A stretch of DNA of 64,000 nucleotides from Paracoccaceae bacterium. Its GTDB lineage: Bacteria > Pseudomonadota > Alphaproteobacteria > Rhodobacterales > Rhodobacteraceae. This document shows positions 8,763-18,026 of the stretch, piece after piece; the first letter of the stretch is position 1, and each line of letters begins with the position of its first letter. The notes under the pieces were generated by a model, which was not told the origin of the DNA, did no database searches, and saw only the letters and a program-made list of their open reading frames with translations. Position numbers and translations under genes: made by a program. The stretch lies in NCBI GenBank assembly GCA_006226775.1, contig SBGD01000011.1, positions 62,001 through 126,000 on the forward strand, written 5' to 3'.

Positions 8763-11753
8763 CTACGCCAGCGCCGGCAATTGTCTCTTCGCGGCAAACA
8801 CGCGCGAGGGGTCTCCGTAAACCAGCGAAACCCGCCGCCTTTCCCCTTTCACGGCGGAAAGCTCCGGGAATTGTCTCAGCATCTCGTTGCGCGGGCCGGA
8901 TTCCATCATGTCCAGTGCCATCGGCCCGGGATAGAAACTTTCGGCCGGGGTGTTCTCGGCGAAGACGATCTGATGCGCCTCGAACATCAGGTGGATATAG
9001 GTGACGCAGCGTTTGCCATGCGCGACCCGTATGCCCCGCGTGTTCTGCGCCAGGTGTTTGGCCCGCGCCAGGTGGTCGCCGCGGCGGCCGACCAGCAGCC
9101 CGTGTTGCGGCGATACCAGCAGGTCGCGCTCGGCCCCCAGCACACCGCGCCGGACAAGGATCGGCCGCAGGTTCGGGTTGGCCTGCAAGGCGGCCCGGTC
9201 GAGCCTTCGCCGCCCGATCCAGCGGATGCGCTGCGGGCCGTTGTCCAGCGTCGTCACCAGGTCGCCGAGCCGCAGGTCTTCGATCAGCACATCGCCCCGC
9301 GGGGTTCGGATGGCCGTGCCAGTGGTAAAACAGACGACGCCGGTGTTCTCGGCGGTAAAGCTCGACTTGTCGCCCGAGGCGTCCGAGAAGGTGAGCGATC
9401 CGCTGCCGAACTGCGTGTTGTCGGAATAGTCGACCGCGCCGCCCTTGCTGTTGGTGGTGTTCGACTGGTTGAGGATGCCATCATCGGCCTGGTCTGCCCA
9501 AAGCTCGGACAGGTGGTCGTAATATCCGCTCAGGTCGACGTAGTCGTTGTTGAAGCTGTTGCCGTCGTCCAGCGTCCCGGTGTGGCCGGTATTGAAATCG
9601 GTGATCGTGTCGTGACCGTCGCCCGGCATGTACCCGAAGGTATCGTTGCCGTCACCGCCGGTCAGCGTGTCGTCACCGGTGCCGCCCTCAAGCCAGTCGG
9701 CGCCATCGCCGCCCGAGAGCTGATCGTTGCCGGCGCCGCCCATGAGGAAGTCATCCGACAGCCCGCCATCGAGCGTGTCGTTGCCGCCCTCGCCGAAAAG
9801 CTCGTCATAGCCCGCGCCGCCGGAAAGCGCATCCGCCCCGTCGCCGCCCTCGATCATGTCGTCGCCATGGTCGCCCAGGATGGTATCGTTGCCCAAGCCG
9901 CCGCCGATGGTGTCGTCACCGGAGCCGCCGCTGAGCGAATCGTCGCCGTCACCGCCGGAGATCAGGTCATAGCCGTCGCCGCCGGTAATGCTGTCTTGCC
10001 CCGCTCCGCCGCTGAGCGAATCGGCCCCGTCGCCTCCGGCGATCAGGTCATTACCGTCGCCACCCAGAATGGTATCGTCGCCCAGACCGCCGTCCAGGGT
10101 GTCATCGCCGCCTTGTGCCATGATATAGTCATTACCGGCATCGCCGGTGATCGAGTCGGCCGCCTTGCCGCCCAGGATCTGGTCGTCGCCGTCACCACCG
10201 GAAACGGTGTTGCTGCCATCTGGACCGCTGCTGTTGCCCGCCCAGACAGTGTCATTCCCGGCACCGCCTTCGATGAAGTTGTCACCGCCATGGCCAAAAA
10301 TCGCGTCGCCGCCGTCACCGCCCCGGAGCACGTCGTCGCCGCCCCCGCCCGCCAGAGTGTCATTGTCCGCGCCACCATCCAGCGTGTCATTGCCCGACCC
10401 ACCGCGCAGGCTGTCGTTGCCGCCCAGACCGTCGATCTCCATCCCGACCGTGTCGTAGGTGCCATTGACCGTATCGGCGTGTTCCGTCAGGATGACATGC
10501 TCGATTTCGGAAAAGGTCAGGGTCGAGGTGCCGTCGGTGATCGTTCCGGACTTGTCGCCGGTATAGGTGACCGTGACCGGCCCGCTCAGCGTGCTCAGGT
10601 CGATGGTGTCGCGGTTACTGCCACCTTCGCCGCCGATGATCGTGTCGCTACCAAAGCCGTCGTCGATGTCGAACGTGTCGCTGCCGTCGCCGCCGTGCAT
10701 CCAGTCGGCGCCGGTCTCGCCCTCCAGCCGGTCATCGCCGGCCCCGCCCGCCAGGGTGTCGCTGCCGGAACCACCGTCCAGCGTATCGTCGCCCGCCCCG
10801 CCGGTCAGCGAGTCGTTGTCCGCCTCGCCGTGCAGGCTGTCGTTGCCGTCACCGCCGCGGAGCAGGTCGTCGCCTTCCTGGCCGTAAAGCGTGTCGTCAT
10901 CCGCCCCGCCGTCGAGCGTATCGCTGCCTTCGCCCCCGACCAGCGTGTCGCGGCCCGAGCCGCCCGAGAGGCTGTCGTTGCCGATGCTGCCGCGCAGGCT
11001 GTCATGGCCCGCATCGCCGAACATCACGTCGTCGCCTTCCTGGCCATGCAGGATGTCGTCGCCCTCGCCGCCGTGAAGGGTATCGTCGCCCTCGTCCCCG
11101 ACCAGGGTATCTTCGCCCGCGTCGCCATGGATCTCGTCGTTGCCGAACCCGCCATTGATGCTGTCGTTGCCGTCGCCGCCCCGGACGGTGTCGTTGCCGT
11201 CACGGGCGGTGATCGTGTCATTGCCCGTGCCGCCGTGAAGGCTGTCCTCCCGGTCGGATCCGGTGATGCTGTTGTCGGGCGATTGCTCGTAGGTTTGCGC
11301 ATCGAAGCTGGAATACTCGGGCGCCGCCGCGCCATTGGGTTGATAGGCGTTGGTCACCTTGTAGTTCGCGCCCGGCTGGATCGGGCCGTCGGCCGCGTAT
11401 CCGACCAGGGTATCGCCCACGTAGATGGCATGGACGGTCACCACGGCATTGTCCGGGCCCACAAGCTCGAACGCGTATTCCGCGAAGGCATAGCCGCTGG
11501 CCACGGGCGACCCGGAGGGATGGGTCACCACCGCCGTCTGCTGCGACATGTCGTCCACCGAGGTCTCGGCAGGATCGCCGCTCAGCGTGGGGTCGTCGTC
11601 GGTCACCGTCATGGTCAGCGCATCGGTCGACTGCGACCAGTCGGCATCCAGGCGGAACTCGTCGCCCGCCGACGGGAACATCCCGGGGGGGCCGGGCGTG
11701 GTCAGGTTGGTGACGTCGTAGGGCGAGAACAGGGTTATCGTATGGGTGGCCAT
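8763..11753 (-). CDS. RTX calcium-binding repeat protein with C-terminal Hint domain
   Basis: 996 residues, very acidic. Residues 1-170 form a non-repeated head; glycine/aspartate nonapeptide repeats (GGxGxDxLx) occupy about 176-358 and 440-700, split by a non-repeat spacer; a Hint domain starts at Cys808 (VCFTTGTAI) and runs to about 950, with the His-containing stretch SPQHGLL. RTX repeats fold on binding Ca2+ after type I secretion, so an extracellular or surface role is likely. ATG 11753 is chosen over an in-frame ATG at 11789 because AGGACGG lies ahead of it. No type I secretion genes are adjacent. Roseobacters carry many such proteins; the ligand or activity is not evident. Confidence 0.9.
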   Translation of the reverse strand: MATHTITLFSPYDVTNLTTPGPPGMFPSAGDEFRLDADWSQSTDALTMTVTDDDPTLSGDPAETSVDDMSQQTAVVTHPSGSPVASGYAFAEYAFELVGPDNAVVTVHAIYVGDTLVGYAADGPIQPGANYKVTNAYQPNGAAAPEYSSFDAQTYEQSPDNSITGSDREDSLHGGTGNDTITARDGNDTVRGGDGNDSINGGFGNDEIHGDAGEDTLVGDEGDDTLHGGEGDDILHGQEGDDVMFGDAGHDSLRGSIGNDSLSGGSGRDTLVGGEGSDTLDGGADDDTLYGQEGDDLLRGGDGNDSLHGEADNDSLTGGAGDDTLDGGSGSDTLAGGAGDDRLEGETGADWMHGGDGSDTFDIDDGFGSDTIIGGEGGSNRDTIDLSTLSGPVTVTYTGDKSGTITDGTSTLTFSEIEHVILTEHADTVNGTYDTVGMEIDGLGGNDSLRGGSGNDTLDGGADNDTLAGGGGDDVLRGGDGGDAIFGHGGDNFIEGGAGNDTVWAGNSSGPDGSNTVSGGDGDDQILGGKAADSITGDAGNDYIMAQGGDDTLDGGLGDDTILGGDGNDLIAGGDGADSLSGGAGQDSITGGDGYDLISGGDGDDSLSGGSGDDTIGGGLGNDTILGDHGDDMIEGGDGADALSGGAGYDELFGEGGNDTLDGGLSDDFLMGGAGNDQLSGGDGADWLEGGTGDDTLTGGDGNDTFGYMPGDGHDTITDFNTGHTGTLDDGNSFNNDYVDLSGYYDHLSELWADQADDGILNQSNTTNSKGGAVDYSDNTQFGSGSLTFSDASGDKSSFTAENTGVVCFTTGTAIRTPRGDVLIEDLRLGDLVTTLDNGPQRIRWIGRRRLDRAALQANPNLRPILVRRGVLGAERDLLVSPQHGLLVGRRGDHLARAKHLAQNTRGIRVAHGKRCVTYIHLMFEAHQIVFAENTPAESFYPGPMALDMMESGPRNEMLRQFPELSAVKGERRRVSLVYGDPSRVFAAKRQLPALA

Positions 11754-12140
11754 CGGTCCGTCCTGAGCGTTGCGGGCTGGTCGTTCCAATGGCCAGCTGA
11801 TCTCGGATCATAATAACCAATGATGAATCGCCACTGTCGCCGGGCCTGCTCTTTCGGGTATTTCTGCCCGGGATTTGTCTCAACTGGTCGCGATCCGGTT
11901 TCGGGCGTTGCGACTGGGTATCAACCGATCCTGGAAGACTCGCGAAGACCGAGGAAAGCCCGGAAGAACTACAAGAAATGCAGTCAGGAGACCGTAAAAG
12001 TGTCTTGCGGATAAGTCTTTGGAAAAAGATGTAAAAATGGATTCACGGCTTTCCGTGGAACCCTTGGTGGATGACGCCGAGGACGGCTGAGCCGCCTTGT
12101 TCCATTGGCCGAACCGGACACGGGTGCAATGTGTTGCACC
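11754..12140. other. Gene-free stretch
   Basis: 387 bases upstream of the RTX gene with no convincing reading frame. The part around 11930-12060 is richer in A and T than the surroundings. It should contain the RTX promoter on the minus strand, but I could not identify a clear -35/-10 pair. Confidence 0.5.
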
Positions 12141-12316
12141 TTACTTGGGATCACCCTTGCCCTGCCGCTCCCCGAGCTCGGTCAGAATGGCATCGACCAC
12201 GTCGTCTGTGGCGACCTTCGGCAGGATGAGGGGGCGGGCATTCGAGGTGGTGATCACGCTCTCCGTGCCGGCGGCCTCCGGCGCGGCTTTGAGGTCCTCC
12301 AGGCCCTTTCGGGCAA
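12141..12316 (-). pseudogene. C-terminal remnant of an unrecognised protein
   Basis: Read on the minus strand, an open frame ending in TAA (12141-12143) encodes about 58 residues that look like a real protein tail (LEDLKAAPEAAG, then ILPKVATDDVVDAIL). There is no start codon, and the frame abuts the LysR fragment at about 12316. I do not recognise the family. The tail faces away from the LysR fragment exactly as the target gene of a divergent LysR regulator would, so both were probably cut by the same deletion. Confidence 0.45.
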
Positions 12317-12892
12317 TTGGTGATCGCGCCGTTCCTGCCGGGGTTTCTGGCGAAATACCCGGATCTCAGGTTGACGCTTTCGCTCGATGACCGGGTGGTC
12401 GACATGGTGGAGGGCGGGTTCGACTTGTCCATCCGCATCCGCCCGACGCTGCCCGATTCCGCCCTCGTCGCGCGGCGGATCGGCACGATGCGGCAGCGGA
12501 TATTCGCCTCTCCCGCCTACCTGGAGCGCGCCGGCACGCCGACCAGCCCCGATGACATCGCCGCGCATCAGGTCGTCGGCTTCCTGCTGGCCGGTCACCT
12601 GACGACCTGGACCCTGACCGGGCCCGATGGCAGCCGGAGCATCGATCTCGACCCTGCGGTCAAGGTGGGCAACAGCCTCGTGCTGCGGGATCTTCTGATC
12701 GCGGGGCAGGGGGTCGGCACCTTGCCGGATTTCGTGTCCGACGGGCCCGAGCGGCGCGGCGCGCTGGTGCGCGTGCTTGCCGACCACGAGTTGCCGGCGC
12801 CCGAGATCTTTGCCGTCACGGCCTCGCGTCTTGGCATGGATGCGCGGGTATCGGCCTTTCTCGACCATCTGCGTGCGGCGCTGCCGGCGTGA
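12317..12892 (+). pseudogene. LysR-family regulator, N-terminal half missing
   Basis: 191 residues matching only the effector-binding part of a LysR protein (FLPGFLAKYPDLRL, FDLSIRI, VGFLLAG, GVGTLPDF). The helix-turn-helix and roughly the first 105 residues are absent, and nothing upstream in any plus frame supplies them. Without a DNA-binding domain it cannot act as a normal regulator. It lies 105 bases before wrbA, whose ancestral regulator it may have been. Confidence 0.8.
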
Positions 12893-12997
12893 CATTCTTC
12901 AACCGGCGTAAAGACTGATTTGCAGGCGGGCCGGTTTTTCCGCGCCGCTGCGTCCTCCATCCTCCTGGTTGCGAAACCCGAAACCGGAGAGGACCCC

Positions 12998-13621
12998 ATG
13001 ACCCGCATTCTCGTTCTGTATTATTCCAGCTATGGCCACGTCCGCGCGCTTGCCGATGCCGAGGCCGAAGGGGCGCGCAGCGTGCCCGGAACCACCGTCG
13101 ACATCCGCCGGGTGCCCGAAACCGTGCCCGAGGCGGTGCGCAAGAGTGCCCATTACATCGAAGACGACACGCCTGTCGCAACGCCCGCCGATCTTGCCGC
13201 CTATGATGCCATCATCTTCGGTACGCCGACGCGCTTCGGCATGATGGCCGGCCAGATGAAGCAGTTTCTCGATCAGGCTGGCGGGCTCTGGGCGCAGAAT
13301 GCGCTGGTCGGCAAGGTGGCGGCGGTCTTCGCCTCGACCGGCTCGCAACATGGCGGCCATGAGGCGACGCTTCTGTCGACCCATATCCCGCTGATGCACT
13401 TCGGCATGCTGATCGCCGGTCTGCCCTATACCTTCGCGGGCCAGACCAGCGCCGAGGGCATTCTCGGCGGCGCGCCCTACGGGGCCGGAACCATCGCCGG
13501 GGCCGATGGCGCGCTGCTGCCCACCGAGACCGATCTTGCCGGGGCCCGTTTCCAGGGGGCGCATGTGGCCGAAATCGCCGCGCGCCTCGCGGTTGCGCAG
13601 CCGACGCGGGAGGTTGCGTGA
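12998..13621 (+). CDS. wrbA: NAD(P)H:quinone oxidoreductase, WrbA type
   Basis: 207 residues, the normal WrbA size. Flavodoxin-fold FMN enzyme that reduces quinones by two electrons, protecting against oxidative stress. The FMN phosphate loop is YYSSYGHV near the N terminus; [14 protein letters not shown] and the [14 protein letters not shown] segment are family hallmarks. ATG 12998 has GGAGAGG ahead. Its stop overlaps the start of the DsbA-fold gene (TGATG), so the two are coupled. Confidence 0.92.
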   Translation: MTRILVLYYSSYGHVRALADAEAEGARSVPGTTVDIRRVPETVPEAVRKSAHYIEDDTPVATPADLAAYDAIIFGTPTRFGMMAGQMKQFLDQAGGLWAQNALVGKVAAVFASTGSQHGGHEATLLSTHIPLMHFGMLIAGLPYTFAGQTSAEGILGGAPYGAGTIAGADGALLPTETDLAGARFQGAHVAEIAARLAVAQPTREVA

Positions 13622-14268
13622 TGCGCGCCCCCCTCGAAATCCACTTCTATCACGATGCGGTCTGCTGCTGGTGCTTCAATATCTCGGCGCGGCTGCGCCG
13701 TCTTGCCGGGGAGTTCGACCTCGACATCCGCCACCGGACCTTCGTCCTGCAAGCCAGCCGCGCCGAGATGGCCGCCCGGTGGGGCCGCCCCGAACAGGCG
13801 CGCGCCACCATTCTCGGACATTGGGCGACCTGCCGCGCGGCAAGCGACCACCCCGAGCGGATCGACATTGCAGCGATGCGCAGGGCCGGGTTCGACTATC
13901 CGCACGGCTGGAACGCGGCCCTGGCCTGCAAGGCCGCCGAGCGTCTCGGCGGGCAGGCCGCGCATTGGGACATGTTCGACCGTGTCCAGACCGCGCATCT
14001 GAGCGAAGCGCGCAATATCGCGGACCCCGCGGTGCTGGCCGATCTTGCGCGCGAGGTCGGTCTGAACGCGCAGGCCTTCGAGGAGGCCTCGGCCGCGGCA
14101 GAGGTGGCCGGGGCCGTCGACCGCGACAGGCGCCAGGCCTGGATGCTGGGCATTCGGTCGATACCGGCGCTCATCCTCCAGCCAACCGGCACCCGGCTCG
14201 AGAACGGATCCATCGAGGAGCTGCGCGCGCAGATCCGCGCCAGCGCCGGACTGATCCCGCACTACTGA
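13621..14268 (+). CDS. DsbA-fold protein, FrnE/2-hydroxychromene-2-carboxylate isomerase-like
   Basis: 215 residues without signal peptide, so cytoplasmic. A thioredoxin-fold redox motif is visible as Cys15-Cys16-Trp17-Cys18, and the matching cis-proline region is RSIPALIL near residue 182. Relatives are FrnE-type disulfide oxidoreductases and glutathione-dependent isomerases; the CxxC favours a thiol-disulfide role. ATG 13621 overlaps the wrbA stop; an upstream GTG (13618) is less likely. The partnership with WrbA suggests redox or electrophile defence. Confidence 0.82.
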   Translation: MRAPLEIHFYHDAVCCWCFNISARLRRLAGEFDLDIRHRTFVLQASRAEMAARWGRPEQARATILGHWATCRAASDHPERIDIAAMRRAGFDYPHGWNAALACKAAERLGGQAAHWDMFDRVQTAHLSEARNIADPAVLADLAREVGLNAQAFEEASAAAEVAGAVDRDRRQAWMLGIRSIPALILQPTGTRLENGSIEELRAQIRASAGLIPHY

Positions 14269-14280
14269 AAAGGAAACCCC

Positions 14281-14430
14281 ATGTTCTTCAGCTTCAAACG
14301 TCACAGCGACATCCGCCATCGCCGGATCCTGCGCGCGAACACGCGCGATCTCGGCCCGCACCTTCTGCGCGACATCGGGCTTGAACCCGACGCCGAAAAG
14401 CCGCCAAGGCTGCCTTTGCACCTCTGGTAG
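14281..14430 (+). CDS. DUF1127-family small basic protein
   Basis: 49 residues (ATG 14281, TAG 14428-14430), Arg/His-rich, with the DUF1127 core DLGPHLLRDIGLEPD. AAAGGAAAC precedes the start. Such proteins are common in Rhodobacterales and some act in RNA turnover or stress adaptation; no function can be read here. It sits 12 bases after the DsbA-fold gene and 20 before the DMT exporter, probably in one transcript. Confidence 0.72.
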   Translation: MFFSFKRHSDIRHRRILRANTRDLGPHLLRDIGLEPDAEKPPRLPLHLW

Positions 14431-14450
14431 ACCCCGGGAAGGACCATGCC

Positions 14451-15353
14451 ATGACACGTTCGCGCGACATCCTGCTGACCGCGCTGGCCCCGGCGATCTG
14501 GGGCAGCACCTATCTTGTCACCACCGAGTTGCTGCCCGCGGGGTATCCGCTCACCCTGGCGGTCCTGCGGGCGCTGCCTGCGGGGCTGCTTCTGCTGGCG
14601 GTGACCCGATGCCTGCCGCCGCGGGCCTGGCTTGGCCGCACCTTTGCATTGGGCGCGCTGAACTTCGCGGTGTTCTGGACGCTTCTGTTCGTGGCGGCCT
14701 ACAGGCTGCCCGGCGGTGTTGCGGCCACGCTTGGATCCTTGCAGGCGCTGATGGTCATCGGCATGGCGCGGGGCTGGCTTGGCACGCGCGTGCGCCCGGG
14801 CGCCGTGGCGGCCGCCGCGACCGGGGTCGTCGGCGTGGCCCTGCTGTTGCTGGGCCCCGGTGCGACGCTTGATCCGATCGGCATTGCCGCAGGCCTGGGC
14901 GGGGCTGCATCGATGGCGGCGGGAACCGTGCTCAGCCGCAAGTGGCAGCCGCCGGTTGCACCGCTGAGCTTCACGGCCTGGCAATTGACCGCGGGCGGGC
15001 TGATCCTGCTGCCGCCTGCGCTGCTACTCGAACCGCCTTTGCCGGCACTGACCTCGACCAACCTCGCCGGCCTGCTCTGGCTTGGCCTGATCGGCGCTGC
15101 CGTGACCTATTGGTTGTGGTTTCGCGGCCTCGCCCGGCTGGAGCCCGGCGCGGTCTCGCTGCTGGGCATGATGAGCCCGGTGACCGCCGTCGCACTTGGC
15201 TGGCTCTGGCTGGGGCAGGCCCTGACGGCAATGCAGATCGCGGGCGCGCTCATCGTCCTCGGCTCGGTCTGGGTCGGCCAGGTCGCCAACCGCCCGCGCC
15301 CGGTGGACGGAACACCGCCGAACCCGGACGCGGCGCGGCACATCGCAACCTAG
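14451..15353 (+). CDS. DMT-superfamily exporter, EamA type
   Basis: 300 residues, about ten membrane helices made of two EamA repeats. The N-terminal motif APAIWGSTY and the second-repeat segment GLIGAAVTYWLWFRGL are typical. Drug/metabolite transporters of this branch export amino acids or other small metabolites across the inner membrane; the substrate is unknown. Last gene of the wrbA cluster; the next 230 bases hold no gene before the insertion-sequence region. Confidence 0.9.
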   Translation: MTRSRDILLTALAPAIWGSTYLVTTELLPAGYPLTLAVLRALPAGLLLLAVTRCLPPRAWLGRTFALGALNFAVFWTLLFVAAYRLPGGVAATLGSLQALMVIGMARGWLGTRVRPGAVAAAATGVVGVALLLLGPGATLDPIGIAAGLGGAASMAAGTVLSRKWQPPVAPLSFTAWQLTAGGLILLPPALLLEPPLPALTSTNLAGLLWLGLIGAAVTYWLWFRGLARLEPGAVSLLGMMSPVTAVALGWLWLGQALTAMQIAGALIVLGSVWVGQVANRPRPVDGTPPNPDAARHIAT

Positions 15354-15580
15354 GCGACACTGGACCTCGCATGGAGAGGCCACACCGATGCCGCTTTGCC
15401 AAGGGCGCATTGATCGGCTGCTCGGGCCTCTTTGCGCGCGTTTTCGGTGGCGGTCCGGGTGCTGCGGGTCTCGTCACCCTGACCCGTGGCACCCGGCACC
15501 GCTTGATCCGCTTGGCTTGGGGATGCTTCCCGAGAGGGCACTGAACCGCGCCGGGTTTGCCTGAGGCTGTATTGACTTGG

Positions 15581-16343
15581 CTACCCGGCCATATCTGATC
15601 TTTCCAGGGCCGCATGGAAGTTTGCCTCTGGCTCGGCTGGCGGGATGTGCCCGATCGGTTCGAGACGACGGCGGGTGTTGAACCAACCGACCCATTCGAG
15701 GGTCGCCATTTCGACGGCTTCAAAGCTGCGCCATGGGCCACGACGATGAATGGCCCGCTCCAAGGCATCCAAGACGAAGCCGACGTTTGCCGGACGACTT
15801 GTCCGCCAACCGGCGATCCGTCGGGCAAACAGATCAATCACGAAGGCAACATGGACGAACCCCTGCCAGGTCGCGACATATGTCAAGGCGCTGACCCACA
15901 GCACGTTCGGCGCGGACGCGTGGAACTGGCGGGTCACCCGGTCCAGCGGGCAAGGCAGCGCTTTGTCGGGGGTCGTCGTTCCGGGCTTCTTGCCACGAAT
16001 GACGCCTTCGATCCCATTATCCGTCATGAGGCGGGAAACGGTGCAATGTGCAATGGCAAAGCCTTCCCTGCGCATCTGGCGCCAGGCCTTTCGGACACCG
16101 TAGACGCTGAGGTTTTCCTCAAGGACCCGTTCGATCTCGGTCGTCGGCGCAGCATCACGCAGTGACTTGTCCGAAAGCCGCGATGGATCGGCACGCTTGG
16201 CCAAAAGGTCATGATACGTCGCTGGGGCAATCGGCGGAACTCGGCAGATCGGCTCGACCCCGTGGTCAGCGCGGTGATCTTCGATGAACCGGATCATCGT
16301 TTGAACGGCGGTCGAACTCAGCCCAGGCAAAATACGCGTTCGA
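15581..16343 (-). pseudogene. IS3-family transposase orfB, degenerate, with the 3' end of orfA
   Basis: Read on the minus strand, 16343-16310 encodes the end of orfA (NAYFAWAEFDRRS) and an overlapping frame continues as orfB (MIRFIEDHRADHG, YGVRKAWRQMRREGF, PCPLDRVTRQF). Two defects kill it: the first catalytic Asp of the DDE triad is lost (VSALTYV where the family has VSDFTYV), and about 50 residues carrying the last catalytic Glu are deleted at about 15750, joining DALERA directly to IHRRGPWRSFEAV. The frame ends at TAG 15581-15583. Confidence 0.85.
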
Positions 16344-17757
16344 CCATCGGCGCTCGGACCATGTATGGATGGTTCCCGCGTGGCAAGAGCGTCTCGGTTG
16401 AAGCTGGCATGATTTCGGTTGCGGCCATGTATACGGCGTCCGGATTGCAGCACGGTGGCTGCGCGCCCTGATGAATTCCGCGGTCGCTTGGGTCCCAATC
16501 AATGGCGCGCGCTCTCGGGCGCTCCGGTCCGAACAGGGTGTCCTCGGCGATATGTCCGTTCTTTGCCATCATCTCACGATGCACTTGCCTTCTGGTGAGG
16601 GATTATGGCCCCCCGTGTCTCTATCAGGCGGCGGCCCGGAATTCCGTCTTGTTCTTCATGCGCGCGCAGGCCGTGCGCGCCATGCGGTTGGCCAGGGCGA
16701 TTGCGGCCTGCTTGGGCTTCTTGCGCTGGATGATCTTCCACAGCCAGTCTTCGCCGGGCGCGCCACGTCATGCTGGAAGCATGCCTTTGGCATGACGGGC
16801 GCTGACCTGTGCCATCGCCCCGAGAGAGAGCAGCCGGCGTGGATATCGGTTTCCCATCCTCGAAATGCGCCCCAGCCTTTCCTTGCCACCAGTTGAATGA
16901 GGTCGTGGCGTCAGACCCAGCCAGGCAGAAAGATCCCGTCCTGATTTGAAGTCGGAGATATTGGGCAGTGCAGAAACCAATGCGCTGCCGGTGATCGGCC
17001 CGATCCCGGGGATCGTTTGCAGTCGTTGTGCCTCTTTATCGGCTCCCGCGTCCGCGCGGATGTCTGCGGTCAAGGCCTCGATCTTCTTTTGCGTATCGAC
17101 CAGCTGATCGGCCAGCAGGATCAGCGCCTTGCGCGCTGGCGTCGGCAGATCAGCCCTGTCACATGCCGCGATCAGGCGCTCGACGTTGTGACCCCCCTGG
17201 GCACGACAATGCCGAACTCGCCCGGATGGGCCCGCAGGGCGTTTACGATCTGGGTCTGTTGGCGCACCAGAAACTCGCGGGCCTTGTGGGTCATGAGCCG
17301 CGCTTGCGTGTCCTCGCTCTTTACGGGGACAAACCGCATGGACGGGCGGGAGACCGCTTCGCAAATCGCTTCCGCGTCGGCCTTATCCGTCTTGCCGCGC
17401 TTGACGTAACCCTTCACGTAGCTTGGCTGCATCAGCCGGACATCGTGGCCGGGCTTGACCAACTCCCGCGCCCAGCAATGCGCACTCCCACAGGCTTCCA
17501 TGCCGATCAGGCAAGGCGGCTGGCGCTGGAAGACCTCCAACATCTGGCTGCGCCTGAGCTGACGGCGCAACGAGGGACGGCCCTCGGCGTCGACACCGTG
17601 CAGCTGAAATACGGACTTCGCCAAATCGATCCCGATTGTGGTAATCTCGTTCATGGATGGCTCCCTTTGTTGGCCGAGTTCACAGCACCCAACATGGCAC
17701 ATTGCGATGCCGGAAGCGGGAGCCATCCACTTCATCAATGGCGTTCCAATGGCTCAC
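16343..17757 (-). mobile_element. IS110-family (IS1111-like) element inserted in an IS3 element
   Basis: About 1.4 kb lying exactly between the orfA pieces of the IS3 element: one side reads NEIRRK (17759-17776), the other NAYFAWAEF (up to about 16343). It contains a broken IS110-type transposase gene (16624-17654) plus about 280 non-coding bases downstream of it and 100 upstream. Edges are estimated from where the IS3 coding similarity stops; terminal repeats could not be confirmed. Confidence 0.65.
16624..17654 (-). pseudogene. IS110-family transposase, two frameshifts
   Basis: Starts at ATG 17654 (MNEITTIGIDLAKSVFQ) and ends at TGA 16624-16626 (KNKTEFRAAA). The DEDD residues of the RuvC-like domain are present (GIDLAK, GMEACG, KTDKADAEAI), as is the C-terminal domain (IPGIGPITGSALV, SAWLGLTPR). 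The frame breaks at a run of six C/G at 17192-17197, between GIVVP and HNVERL, and again near 16775, before DWLWKIIQRKKPKQ. Relatives are about 340 residues in one frame, so the gene is inactive unless the first break is a sequencing error. Confidence 0.85.
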
Positions 17758-18026
17758 CCTTGCGACGGATTTCATTGGCCTGTTTCAACGCGCGCACTTC
17801 ACGCTAAAGAGCCTTCATCTTCCCGGCGGCCTCAGTCGTGAGTGCCACCGCGCTGGCCAGTATCAACGTCGCCCTTTTTGTCCCACTCGTTCAAATATTG
17901 CGGCGCACAGCCAATCTTCGACAGGATCGCGGATCAGCGGCTCTCGCGGCGTCCTTGATTGTCCAAGACCATGCGAACCGCTCGTTCGCGCACTTCGGGG
18001 GAGACCTAGTTCGTTGTCTTGCTCAT
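17757..18026 (-). pseudogene. IS3-family orfA, 5' part, with stop codons
   Basis: From ATG 18026 the minus strand reads MSKTTN-stop-VSPEVRERAVRMVLDNQG, then after a frame change ILSKIGCAPQYLNEW and finally MKAL-stop-REVRALKQANEIRRK. These are the helix-turn-helix and leucine-zipper parts of an IS3-family orfA, broken by stops and shifts. The sequence is interrupted at about 17757 by the IS110-type element and resumes at 16343. Confidence 0.75.

Noticed and set aside
9600-11230. Tandem repeat pattern that could be taken for a repeat array
   Set aside because: Period matches the 9-residue RTX coding repeat, units vary and there are no spacers, so it is not a CRISPR array.
8781-11813. A 1010-residue open frame opposite the RTX gene
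   Set aside because: It mirrors the RTX repeats; the minus strand carries a coherent RTX/Hint protein with a ribosome site, while the plus frame is composition-driven.
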